From assembly GCA_036245525.1 (NCBI GenBank), contig BTPG01000005.1, positions 214,004,179 to 214,068,178 on the forward strand: a stretch of DNA of 64,000 nucleotides. The letters are read 5' to 3'. Made by a program: the position numbers and the translations under genes. Shown piece after piece: positions 1 through 9,239 of the stretch (within the stretch, counting starts at the first letter, position 1; the number at the start of each line of letters is the position of its first letter). Under the pieces are notes generated by a model. The model was not told the DNA's origin, ran no database searches, and saw only the letters and a program-made list of their open reading frames with translations. The DNA is from Semisulcospira habei (taxonomy: Eukaryota; Mollusca; Gastropoda; Semisulcospiridae).

Positions 1-3000
1 TGTCCGGGACATTACCGCTGCTACCGATACAACATCTGTATCCACCCCGACTATTTCTGTGACGGCGTGTATCATTGCCCACTGAAGGACGACGAACGCT
101 ACTGCTACCTGCCCTGTCCTCGCAACTGCTCGTGTGTAGGACTGGGATATCGGTGTTCACGGATGTTTGACCCCGCTGAACACGTGCACGTCAGACTGCT
201 GGACCTGAGCGGAACACGTCAGCCGTCACTGGACAATCTCCACTACATGGGTTACCTCGCCTTTCTCAACCTGTCAGCTTGCGGACTGACCCAGTTTCCT
301 AAACAACTCACTCAACTCCGTCAGATAGACTTCAGTTTCAACAACCTGACAAGATTATTGTTACGCGCAATGGACTTCCCTCTCATAGAAATCCTCCAAA
401 TCTCATTGAATAACCTGACCGAGATAACTCTTCTGCAACGCCTGGATCATTTGCATGCGTTGGATCTCCATAGGAACCACTTGAAAAAAATCACCTTGGT
501 AAGAAGCAACGCAGGCGTACTGAAGGTCCTCGACCTGTCGTCAAACGGACTTAGAGAGGTTTCCCTGGTCGGCCTGGACCTTCTCAAGTGGCTGGACCTC
601 AGCGCTAATTATATCAATCAGGGGATATTCAATTTTGACCAAACCAACGCAACAGTGCTGGAGTTTCTCAATCTGTCATCGAGCGGCTTGCACAGCGTGA
701 AGCTTGAGGGCCTGCAACACCTGCACGTGCTGGATCTGAGCTCCAACAACCTGATGGCCCTCCGTGAAGTCACTCTCCGCGGACTGCATCATCTCCTGCA
801 CCTGAACCTCTCTCACAATCGCTTACTGCCAAATCTTGACGCTGCCTTTCAGCTGTTTGTGAAGAACTCCGGTGTTGCAGCACTGCAGTCTCTTGTACTC
901 AGACACACAGGGCTGCAGTACATCGAGGCTGACCCGTTTGTGGGCATGACCTCTGGGTCACATCTGGACATCACGGGAAATGAGATACGGACAATGAACA
1001 TGAGCGTGTTTACACACTGGACCAGTCCGCTCAGCGCCTTTCACACCAGTAACATCAGCACGTGCTGTGCGTACTACAAGAGGTTTCACGAGACTGGGAC
1101 CGACTGTAGAACCGACACAGAGGTCGTGTATCCGGACCAGTGCAGTGGTACAGTGATGGATGGGGAGGGGAGAAACAGAACAGCCCCGGACCTCTCCACC
1201 ACACCAACAACATGCGACGACGGCTGGCTACGCGTTGGGTCTGTGTGTCTGAGGTTCGTGTTTCCCGTCGTCAAAATGTCATCAATAACGGCGATAAACG
1301 ACTGTCGCAGCCGGTTTGGTGTTGGTCTGGCCGCTTTGCCTACTGAAGCTACCAGAGAGGTAGCGGCGCGATTCTTACAACTGTCTGGCTATCAACAACT
1401 GATAGTAGGCCTGGAGAAGGTATCAGCGAGCACAGTCACCCGCGGTCTAGATCATCTGTACCGCTTTCTCTGGCGCTGGAGACAGGCGGGGGTGGAGTTT
1501 GACGTACCCAGAGTGCAGGCCGACGGCGTGACCAGAGACTGCGCTGTCTTTGTTGGTGGCAACCTGCGGCCGGTCCAGTGTTCGGCAGAGGAGAACAATG
1601 CCTACGTGTGCTCCAAACCGGCCAGCGGTCACTCACTTCCTGCAGCACCCGCGAATTTGGCATTGTCTCCGCCTTCCCTACCCATGAATAAGTTTCCCGC
1701 TAAAGTCTGCAGTGACGCGTCCTTTGTGCACACGTTCCATCCCTGCCAACCCTCCGTGCCTGGAGAGGGGCCGGTGACGAGCTGTTCTCCACTACTGACG
1801 GGGGATGGCTCTGCCCCCAGCTGTTTCCCTCTGATGCGCTGTCGGAACGGGCAGCACGTGCACTACACGATGACGTGTGACGGGCATGACGACTGTGGCG
1901 ATAATACTGACGAAGACAACTGTCGTGACGTGCGCTCTGGTCCCCTCCAGTCGTTGTTGGCGTGTACACGTCAGCCGGAGCTAGTGAACACCACATCCCG
2001 CTGTAACGGCATGCCGGACTGTCACGACGCTAGTGACGAGGAGAACTGTGACGAGTGTAGTGAGGGCATGCGCTCGTGTGGGGTCTACGGATGTCTGCCC
2101 GAGAGATATTATAACAGTAGTTGGCTAGTGTGTGACCCTCAGTCCCCCGGCCCTCAGTCAAGCGTTAGACCAGGTGGAAGATCGGTACCCAGTGTTAATC
2201 CCCCAGTGTATAATGCCGCCGGAACTGTCAACGTGATCTTGGTTGACCTAGACGAGTACCGGTTTCCAAACCTGTCCTCGGCTTACGATTGTCCTGAGAC
2301 TCACTTCCGGTGTACGGGAGGTCACTGCATTCCAAGCTTCCTGATCAACAACGACGTGCCCGACTGCCCTTTGTCTGTAGCAGAAGATGAAACGCTGTCC
2401 AGCTTGATCTGCCCCGGGTACTATCGTTGTTACAGGTCCGGCGTTTGTCTTCACCCAGAGTACCTCTGTGACGGCGTGTATCACTGCCCCCTGAAGGACG
2501 ACGAAAGGTACTGTCACCTGTCTTGTCCTGAACGCTGTATTTGTCAAGGTCACGCATACCGGTGTTCAGCCATGTTTGACCCAGCTGACTACCTGCACGT
2601 GAGGTACCTGGACGTGAGTGGGACACCCCAGCCTGCGTTACGTACTCTGAACTACATGGGTTACCTCAGCTTTCTCAACCTGTCCTCGTGTCACGTGACC
2701 AACGTGTCTCTTGTAGACCTGGTGCGCATCAGGGTGCTGGATTTCAGTCACAACCTCATCACGACCCTGACCGACGTAGTTTTGGGCGAGATGCCCCTGC
2801 TGGCTTTCTTTAACATTTCACACAACCCGCTAACCACGTTTCTCATGGCTCAGTTGTCTGGGTACCTGGCGGCCGCAAAGATGAACAGGTTGCTTAGTCT
2901 GAGTGTAGGTGCCGTTGGGATTGAGTACATTGAGGAAACTGCAATGGCTAATATGTCTTCTCTGCTGCATCTGGACATCCGCGGTAACGCTATCAGAGGC

Positions 3001-4275
3001 ATCAACTGGGGCATGTTTGTGGGTCTGACACAACTACAGGTGCTGGAGACTGATGACCCCCGACTGTGCTGTCCCTATTTCTACCTGTATCCCAACACCA
3101 GCATGGACTGCCAGACGCCGATAGACGAGCTGTCGTCGTGCAGTGACCTGCTCCGCTCTGACTTTTTCCGCGTCTTTCTGTGGACACTGTCCGTCATGGC
3201 CATCCTGGGCAACGTCGGGGTGCTGGTCTACCGGGTGTTCCTGGAGGCGCAGGGGACCTCACCCGGATTCCGAGTGCTGGTGTGCAACCTGTGTGTGTCC
3301 GACCTGCTGATGGGCGTGTACATGCTGATGATCGGGGCGGCGGACGCCCACTACAGCGGCCAGTACATCTGGCAGCAAGAGGCGTGGACGGGCAGCGAAC
3401 TGTGTCAGGCGGCCGGCTTCCTGTCACTGCTGTCCAGCGAGGTGTCGGCCTTCATCATCTGTCTCATCACCATAGACCGCGTGTTGGTGCTGCGCTTCCC
3501 GCTCAGTTACCACCTTCACCTGACGCTGAAATCAACGCTCGTGGCTTGTGGTGTCGCCTGGTTTCTGGGTGTGCTTGTGGCCGCCATCCCTCTCTTCCCC
3601 ACACACTGGACGTTCTACGGTCAGACGGGCGTCTGCCTGCCGCTGCCCATCACCCGCCGCCCCTTCCCCGGACAGCAGTACGCTTTCGCCGTCTTTGTCG
3701 TCCTCAACTTCGTGCTCTTTGTGCTTATCGGCGTGGGCCAACTCGTCATCTTCAGGGCCATCGTCAACACGGCCACGGTGCAGAGAACGTCTCGCCGCCA
3801 GCAGGACATGGCCATCGCGCGCCGCCTGTTTCTTATCGTGCTGACCGACTTCCTGTGCTGGTTCCCTATCGGCCTGATGGGGCTGCTGGCGTACCGAGGG
3901 ACCCCCATCCCGGGCGAGGTCAACGTGTGGGCCGCCATCTTTATCCTGCCCGTCAACTCCGCCATCAACCCCTTCCTCTACACGCTGGGCCTGCTGCTCG
4001 AGAAGTGGCTGAAGCGGCGAGAGGAGCAGCGTATCCAGCGAACCCTGGACAAGCTTCATACCGACATGCTATCCTGGTCCGAGGACAAAGTACAGGAGCT
4101 GATCAAATATTCTCAGCAAGTCCTGGTGCGGACGGGGGCCGGCAAAAGGACCTTTGCCTCTGACCGGGACACAGCCAGAACCGTTCAGCACCAGCAAGAC
4201 ATGACGCTGGGTGTCCGTGACCTCGGTCCGCTGGCATCATCCAATCGTTCTACCCAAGACGAACAAGAAGCGTAA
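1..4275 (+). CDS. GRL101-like leucine-rich repeat / LDLa / C-type lectin seven-helix receptor, 5' end outside window
   Basis: The frame is open from base 1 to TAA at 4273-4275 (1424 codons visible, no intron), so the true start lies left of the window. Domains in order: the end of an LDLa repeat (1-108, closing DDERYC); a cysteine-rich LRR cap; leucine-rich repeats (about 170-1020); a cysteine-rich LRR end (about 1060-1140); a C-type lectin-like domain (about 1213-1617, closing NNAYVC); two LDLa repeats (about 1783-1923 and 1954-2049); another LDLa pair (about 2284-2514); a second LRR set (2515-3060) with cap; and a rhodopsin-type seven-helix region (about 3157-4010). Visible GPCR hallmarks are DRV at the end of TM3, CWFP in TM6 and NPFLY in TM7. 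Receptors of this build (GRL101 of Lymnaea; relaxin-receptor relatives) sit in the plasma membrane and bind ligand through the ectodomain. The ligand is unknown. The LDLa+LRR unit occurs twice. The stop codon lies in the first copy of the adjoining 24-bp minisatellite. Confidence 0.93.
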   Translation, partial: CPGHYRCYRYNICIHPDYFCDGVYHCPLKDDERYCYLPCPRNCSCVGLGYRCSRMFDPAEHVHVRLLDLSGTRQPSLDNLHYMGYLAFLNLSACGLTQFPKQLTQLRQIDFSFNNLTRLLLRAMDFPLIEILQISLNNLTEITLLQRLDHLHALDLHRNHLKKITLVRSNAGVLKVLDLSSNGLREVSLVGLDLLKWLDLSANYINQGIFNFDQTNATVLEFLNLSSSGLHSVKLEGLQHLHVLDLSSNNLMALREVTLRGLHHLLHLNLSHNRLLPNLDAAFQLFVKNSGVAALQSLVLRHTGLQYIEADPFVGMTSGSHLDITGNEIRTMNMSVFTHWTSPLSAFHTSNISTCCAYYKRFHETGTDCRTDTEVVYPDQCSGTVMDGEGRNRTAPDLSTTPTTCDDGWLRVGSVCLRFVFPVVKMSSITAINDCRSRFGVGLAALPTEATREVAARFLQLSGYQQLIVGLEKVSASTVTRGLDHLYRFLWRWRQAGVEFDVPRVQADGVTRDCAVFVGGNLRPVQCSAEENNAYVCSKPASGHSLPAAPANLALSPPSLPMNKFPAKVCSDASFVHTFHPCQPSVPGEGPVTSCSPLLTGDGSAPSCFPLMRCRNGQHVHYTMTCDGHDDCGDNTDEDNCRDVRSGPLQSLLACTRQPELVNTTSRCNGMPDCHDASDEENCDECSEGMRSCGVYGCLPERYYNSSWLVCDPQSPGPQSSVRPGGRSVPSVNPPVYNAAGTVNVILVDLDEYRFPNLSSAYDCPETHFRCTGGHCIPSFLINNDVPDCPLSVAEDETLSSLICPGYYRCYRSGVCLHPEYLCDGVYHCPLKDDERYCHLSCPERCICQGHAYRCSAMFDPADYLHVRYLDVSGTPQPALRTLNYMGYLSFLNLSSCHVTNVSLVDLVRIRVLDFSHNLITTLTDVVLGEMPLLAFFNISHNPLTTFLMAQLSGYLAAAKMNRLLSLSVGAVGIEYIEETAMANMSSLLHLDIRGNAIRGINWGMFVGLTQLQVLETDDPRLCCPYFYLYPNTSMDCQTPIDELSSCSDLLRSDFFRVFLWTLSVMAILGNVGVLVYRVFLEAQGTSPGFRVLVCNLCVSDLLMGVYMLMIGAADAHYSGQYIWQQEAWTGSELCQAAGFLSLLSSEVSAFIICLITIDRVLVLRFPLSYHLHLTLKSTLVACGVAWFLGVLVAAIPLFPTHWTFYGQTGVCLPLPITRRPFPGQQYAFAVFVVLNFVLFVLIGVGQLVIFRAIVNTATVQRTSRRQQDMAIARRLFLIVLTDFLCWFPIGLMGLLAYRGTPIPGEVNVWAAIFILPVNSAINPFLYTLGLLLEKWLKRREEQRIQRTLDKLHTDMLSWSEDKVQELIKYSQQVLVRTGAGKRTFASDRDTARTVQHQQDMTLGVRDLGPLASSNRSTQDEQEA

Positions 4276-4896
4276 TCGACCCGTGATCGAGACAAACAAT
4301 CGACCCGTGATCCAGACAAACAATCGACCCGTGATCCAGACAAACAATCGACCCATGATCCAGTCAAACAATCGACCCGTGATCGACACAAACAATCGGC
4401 CCGTGATTCAGACAAAGAATGGACTTGTGATTTAGACAAACAATCGACCCGTGAATCAGTCAAACAATCGACCCGTGATCCAGTCAAACAATCGACCCGT
4501 GATCGAGACAAACAATCCACCCGTGATGGAGACAAACAATCGACCCGTGATCCAGTCAAACAATCGACCCGTGATCGAGACAAACAATCGATCCGTGATC
4601 GAGACAAACAATAGACCCACGATCCAGTCAAACAATCGACCCGTGATCCAGACAAACAATCGACCCGTGATTCAGACAAACAATCGACCCATGATCCAGA
4701 CAAACAATCGACCCGTGATCGAGACAAACAATCGACCCATGATCCAGTCAAGCAATCGACCCGTGATCCAGACAAATAATCGACCCGTGATCCAGACAAA
4801 CAATCGACGCGTGATCCAGACAAACAATCGACCCGTGATCCAGACAAACAATCGACCTGTGATCCAGACAAACAATCGACCCGTGATCCAGACAAA
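4270..4896 (+). repeat. 24-bp minisatellite, about 26 copies, starting at the receptor stop codon
   Basis: The unit is close to AATCGACCCGTGATCCAGAC plus AAAC. Because 24 is a multiple of three, every frame stays periodic; one frame reads NRPVIQTN repeated. The first unit carries the receptor's TAA where later copies read CAA. Variants (CGAGAC, CAGTCA, CATGAT) recur along the array in clusters, as expected of slippage and unequal exchange. Confidence 0.95.
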
Positions 4897-4942
4897 CAAC
4901 TCCAGGACAGCGCTGCCTCAAGCTATTAACCTTCTAGCACAT

Positions 4943-5285
4943 GCAGCCATCGGTACTGCCAGCGGCGTGCACAACAGCCATCGGTACAGAGGCGTGCACA
5001 ACAGCCATCGGTACTGCCAGCGGCGTGCACAACAGCCATCGGTACTGCCAGCGGCGTGCACAACAGCCATCGGTACTGCCAGCGGCGTGCACAACAGCCA
5101 TCGATACTGCCAGCGGCGTGCACAACAGCCATCGATACTGCCAGCGGCGTGCACAACAGCCATCGGTACTGCCAGAGGCGTGCACAACAGCCATCGGTAC
5201 TGCCAGCGGCGTGCACAACAGCCATCGGTACTGCCAGAGGCGTGCACAACAGCCATCGGTACTGCCAGCGGCGTACACAACAGAA
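4943..5285 (+). repeat. 31-bp minisatellite, about 11 copies
   Basis: The unit begins GCCATCGGTACTGCCAGCGG and continues CGTGCACAACA. The second copy is 4 bp shorter. The unit length is not a multiple of three, so the same peptide pattern cycles through all frames on both strands; the overlapping open frames here are by-products, not genes. Confidence 0.93.
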
Positions 5286-5776
5286 GCCAAGCAGCGACAA
5301 CTCTCAGTTCATGGATCGAAGGCAGAAAGCTGGAATCGCTGTTGAACATTCTTAGGCTAGGGCAGATACTGCCAGACACGGCCAACCTAGACATCCTTGC
5401 GTCACCGGCTTTCTGTGTTGCAACATGCAGTGTAGTGTCTCTAGAGTCTGTAAAAAAAGATCGGCAACATTTCCTCCAGGCAAACACCCTGAAAATTGGT
5501 CATATTGCATACGACTCACGTGCGTGCGGCTCACCTGTCTACCATTCATTTCCATAATAAACGTACCATTTTCTCAGAGTCTATTAAGAATAGCGACTTA
5601 AAACTTTGCAAAGACGGGATGTGGGGTATTCGTTTAAAATATCGCATTTTAATTTGACCCTTTTTCAAGATCAAGGTAACAAAGACCACACCGCATGGGA
5701 AATTATGACCATGTTTGTTTATATGAGAGGCGCTCAAGATGTGTCGGAATGCTCTCCGTCTGAACAAGTAGAGTCT
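5286..5776. other. No recognised feature
   Basis: Unique-looking sequence between two tandem arrays. Short open frames show no recognisable domain. It may hold the receptor's 3' untranslated sequence, but no polyadenylation site could be assigned. Confidence 0.5.
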
Positions 5777-5783
5777 TCAAATG

Positions 5784-6020
5784 CAATGTCTTCATGAACA
5801 GCATGATTATATTACTAACCGTACACAATTTCCAATGTCTTCATGAACAACATGATTATATTACTAACCGTACACAATTTTCAATGTCTTCATAAACAGC
5901 ATGATTATATTACTAACCGTACACATGTTCCAATGTCTTCATGATTATATTACTAACCGTACACATGTTCCAATGTCTTCATGAACAGCATGATTATATT
6001 ACTAACCGTACACAATTTCC
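5784..6020 (+). repeat. 49-bp tandem repeat, about 5 copies
   Basis: The unit contains CAATGTCTTCATGAACAGCA followed by TGATTATATTACTAACCGTA and CACAATTTC. One copy has lost the AACAGC stretch. Confidence 0.9.
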
Positions 6021-6380
6021 AAAGCCTGCGACATGCGGCTGTTTAGATAACGACTTCCAGAGTATGTATATTCCTGCATTTCTTCAAGATGTAGCTGTTC
6101 ATGTGATTTTGGAGGGTTGTGTAACCATGGCTTTCAAACGCGAACAACGTAACGAGAAACATTAGATCGTCTTGTTTGTTGTAGGGGCGCCAAGCCTTCT
6201 CTATTGTTAAAACGCTGAATGGGTTCATTGTATTGAAAACAGATAGTCATGCTCTTCAAAATGAAACCCCTAGTATTATTATTAACTTATTTAAGGTCAC
6301 AGGGCTTTAAAAGAAGGAATCCAGCAGAAATGTGAACTGTAGCTTTTGAGACACAGTAGTGCCTTAGGATCAAATCGGGA

Positions 6381-6807
6381 AGACATGATCTAAATCAGAT
6401 ACGTGAGAGGCAAACAGAAAACTTAGCAAGGGTGACGTCATCACAGTGACGTCAAGTGGAAAGAGAGCAGACATGATCCAAGTCAGATACGTGAGAGGTA
6501 AAGAGCAAACTAAGCAAGGATGACGTCGTCACAGTGACGTCAAGTGGAAAGAGAGCAGACATGATCCAAGTCAGATACGTGAGATGTAAACAGCAAACTT
6601 TGCAAGGGTGACGTCATCACAGTGACGTCAAGTGAAAAGAGAGCAGATATGATCCAAGTCAGATACGTGAGAGGTAAACAGCAAACATAGCAAGGGTGAC
6701 GTCATCACGGTGACGTCAAGTGGAAAGAGAGCAGACATGATTCAAGTCAGATACGTGAGAGGTAAACAGCATACTTAGCAAGGGCTACCCCATCACAGTG
6801 GAAAGAG
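6381..6807 (+). repeat. 88-bp tandem repeat carrying paired CRE palindromes
   Basis: The unit starts AGACATGATCCAAGTCAGAT; the first two copies begin at 6381 and 6469, giving an 88-bp period. Most units carry two perfect TGACGTCA octamers a few bases apart (the first near 6432). I count seven perfect octamers; the second copy has one changed to TGACGTCG and the partial fifth copy has none. TGACGTCA is the consensus CREB/ATF site. Whether these bind anything here is unknown. Confidence 0.9.
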
Positions 6808-7502
6808 GGTAGGGTTGCTTGGTGCCTGATATTTTAAAGTAATTCAGTTTTGATTTGCCACATTCCTTCTGCCAATGAAGATAAGTAGCGGCTAATCTCT
6901 CTGTTTGTTTGTCTATTTTGACAAAGGGTATTTACCCGAAATATTAATAAATTGTGTTGTACCCGTCTTTTCTAAGCGTGTTTCTTTCTCCGTTGGGTAC
7001 TTCTTTGCATATTACACGCTTGGCAGTCACCTTTTTGGTCTGGATTTCAGTTTTGATTGTCCGAAACTGTTACTAGACACCTCCAATGAAAGCATCTTTG
7101 ACACTATAAATGTTACATTTGAAGGAAACAAACCGATCAGGCGCATGCACAATCCTAAACATGTTGAGAGTTCCTTTGATCAAAGAATATTTCAAGACGA
7201 GAAAAGAACACAAAGTTCTCACGAATCAGAACGGGACTTTATGTAATCGCACCACTTCGGTAACTAAGCTCAAATGGATGGTAAGAAACAACCGATTGGA
7301 AAATGCACTCATTTTTAAGCCCCTTCTTTTTATAGAAGGGACGTTTTAGGACGGGTCGCGGTGAGGCAAATTTAATAGCACGTCCATGATGTCAAAGGCG
7401 GGCGGGCATAATCCTCTGACAACTGAAGTAACAAGATAAAAATTACGTCATGTCTAGTTACGCCAACCTCGTTGCTGAACGTACATTTGGCGCGAAGAGC
7501 CG
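6808..7502. other. No recognised feature
   Basis: A 113-codon open frame at 6905-7246 (+) has no domain I recognise and ordinary A+T-rich composition; I do not call it a gene. Confidence 0.4.
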
Positions 7503-7579
7503 TATGTGCGTATGTATGTATGTATATATGTATGTATGTATATATGTATGTATGTTTGTGTGCGTGCGCGTATGTATGT
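7503..7579 (+). repeat. GTAT/GTATAT microsatellite
   Basis: Runs of GTAT interrupted by TATATG, with no other feature. Confidence 0.9.
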
Positions 7580-7915
7580 AAACACGTGAATCTCCGATAT
7601 TGCTGTACACACAAGCTTCTAACATGGCGAATATTTTCTCTCAGGGGTGGTTAAAAGAGCCTCCGAGGATTTTGTATTGGGATGTCTCCTTGAAGACATA
7701 AAAGACAGTTTTTATGGAGTCGGTTGACCCAGATTAGAGTTTGTAATTTTTGTCATATTTACTTGAAATTTGGAATATAGCTACTTTGGAGAAAGAAATT
7801 GGATAAGTTCGCTAACCAGCTTTGTACCCTTTCAAAGAAGGTACCCTGCAAATCTGGAGGGCGCATGAGGATCTATGCCTCTTGGAGATGTTTGGAGCTC
7901 GCGCACGCACAAAGA

Positions 7916-7922
<7 letters not shown>

Positions 7923-7988
<66 letters not shown>
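7923..7988 (+). repeat. CA microsatellite
   Basis: About 33 uninterrupted CA units. Just upstream (7864-7882) is a half copy of the CATGAGGATCTATGCCTCTT hairpin arm found complete at 41926, 45530 and 48739. Confidence 0.95.
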
Positions 7989-7989
<1 letters not shown>

Positions 7990-7990
<1 letters not shown>

Positions 7991-8445
7991 CAACGCGCTA
8001 TCAGAAGAGCATGCAGGTGTACTTAATGTATCATGTAGCTAGATAAAGTCAACCTGACTCCATACAAATTATATAGTAAAACTTAAATCGTACTGTGAAA
8101 TTCTAGTTTTGTCACCATTTTCTCAAGTCTTGAAGCGAAAGTGAAACTCATATCACGCTAAATATAAAAGTACATAAAACACAAAAATGTCATGATAAAT
8201 GACGTTTGACAAAAAAATGACGCGTATGCACTGCGCCCCGTTTAGAATTCACTGTGGTGCACTGGCAGATCTGCTAGGCTTTTTCAAAAGGAGATATTTC
8301 AACATAAAAATTAGGTCAAAGACGAAAGGAAGAGTCCCTTGACAGCGAGGGCAACTCTCATATAGAAGGGACTTTGTGGGTTATGGTTCATCTCATCTTG
8401 TTTGTATTGCATTGGTGCTCTACCCTGGGAGCAAGCTGCATTGCA
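7990..8445. other. No recognised feature
   Basis: A+T-rich spacer with no open frame of note and no repeat match elsewhere in the window. Confidence 0.4.
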
Positions 8446-8658
8446 TTAATCCATTCAGCCCTGACGCACTACAGCAGGAGATGGGTCGACCTTGATAATT
8501 CAAGGATAGTGCCAGATTAGCTTGGCACCTGTCGGCGCCAAGCTAATCTGGCACTACTCTTGAATTATCATGGTCGATCCATCTCCTGGAACAGGTGCAT
8601 AGTCGTTAGATGACGCCTCCAAAAATTGGGAAATACGTGCACGGGCTGAATGAGTTAA
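8446..8658. mobile_element. Palindromic mini-element, family 1, copy a, bounded by TTAA
   Basis: The ends read TTAATCCATTCAGCCC and GGGCTGAATGAGTTAA. The interior is a nearly perfect inverted repeat built from GACCTTGATAATTCAAGG, AGTGCCAGATTAGCTTGG and the reverse complements, so the whole element could fold into one long hairpin. It has no coding capacity. A similar element with the same ends lies at 13388-13601 and relatives at 32051 and 40566. TTAA at both borders would suit a piggyBac-type non-autonomous element, but the mobilising transposase is a guess. Confidence 0.75.
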
Positions 8659-9239
8659 GAGGCCTCCATTTTTTTGCCACTTCTAGCGCGTATAATGTGA
8701 CAACGTGATTCCAGGCCGGCATCGGCATCCAAAATTTTTTTTTTTTCACTTTTACACATTGCATCTCCCTATGTCTGACACCTATTTCAGTTTATTTTTG
8801 AGAGAAATGTCAGAGTTGCATCGAGTTATAGACCATTAAATCTGTCCACCGAGCGTTCACGGGGGCTGTTTTCACCCTACATGATTTAACACAGGGTTTG
8901 AGTGGCTGAGCAAGAGTAACATATCAAAAGGAGTTGCTCTGCAAACTGACATCACGCACTGGTGGCTAAACCTTACCAGTGAAGCACATTCCGAAACGTA
9001 TCGAGTGCCCCAACTACCACAATCAGGTATTTTTGTTGTTGTTGCAAGAATCCAAATCGGTCAGTCCAAACGTGTCTGTGACTATTGATAAATGTAAAGA
9101 CCTGTCAACGTCTCTATTAAATTAGGTCACTGAAAGGTAAACGTCAGAAAAGATCACTAACGAATCACTCATTTTTGTGTATGTGCTGAAATTACGATGA
9201 CATTATCGGTCGTACTGATGACATCTGGGCAGTGGGCAG
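8659..9239. other. No recognised feature
   Basis: Single-copy-looking sequence with a short T tract at about 8738; no coding signal. Confidence 0.4.

Noticed and set aside
3180..4163. 327-codon frame overlapping the receptor's seven-helix region
   Set aside because: A shadow frame of G+C-rich coding DNA; the composition is Pro/Arg/Gly-rich and no domain is visible, while the other frame has clear GPCR motifs.
6905..7246. 113-codon open frame as a gene
   Set aside because: No domain, no neighbouring support and no second copy to test for selection.
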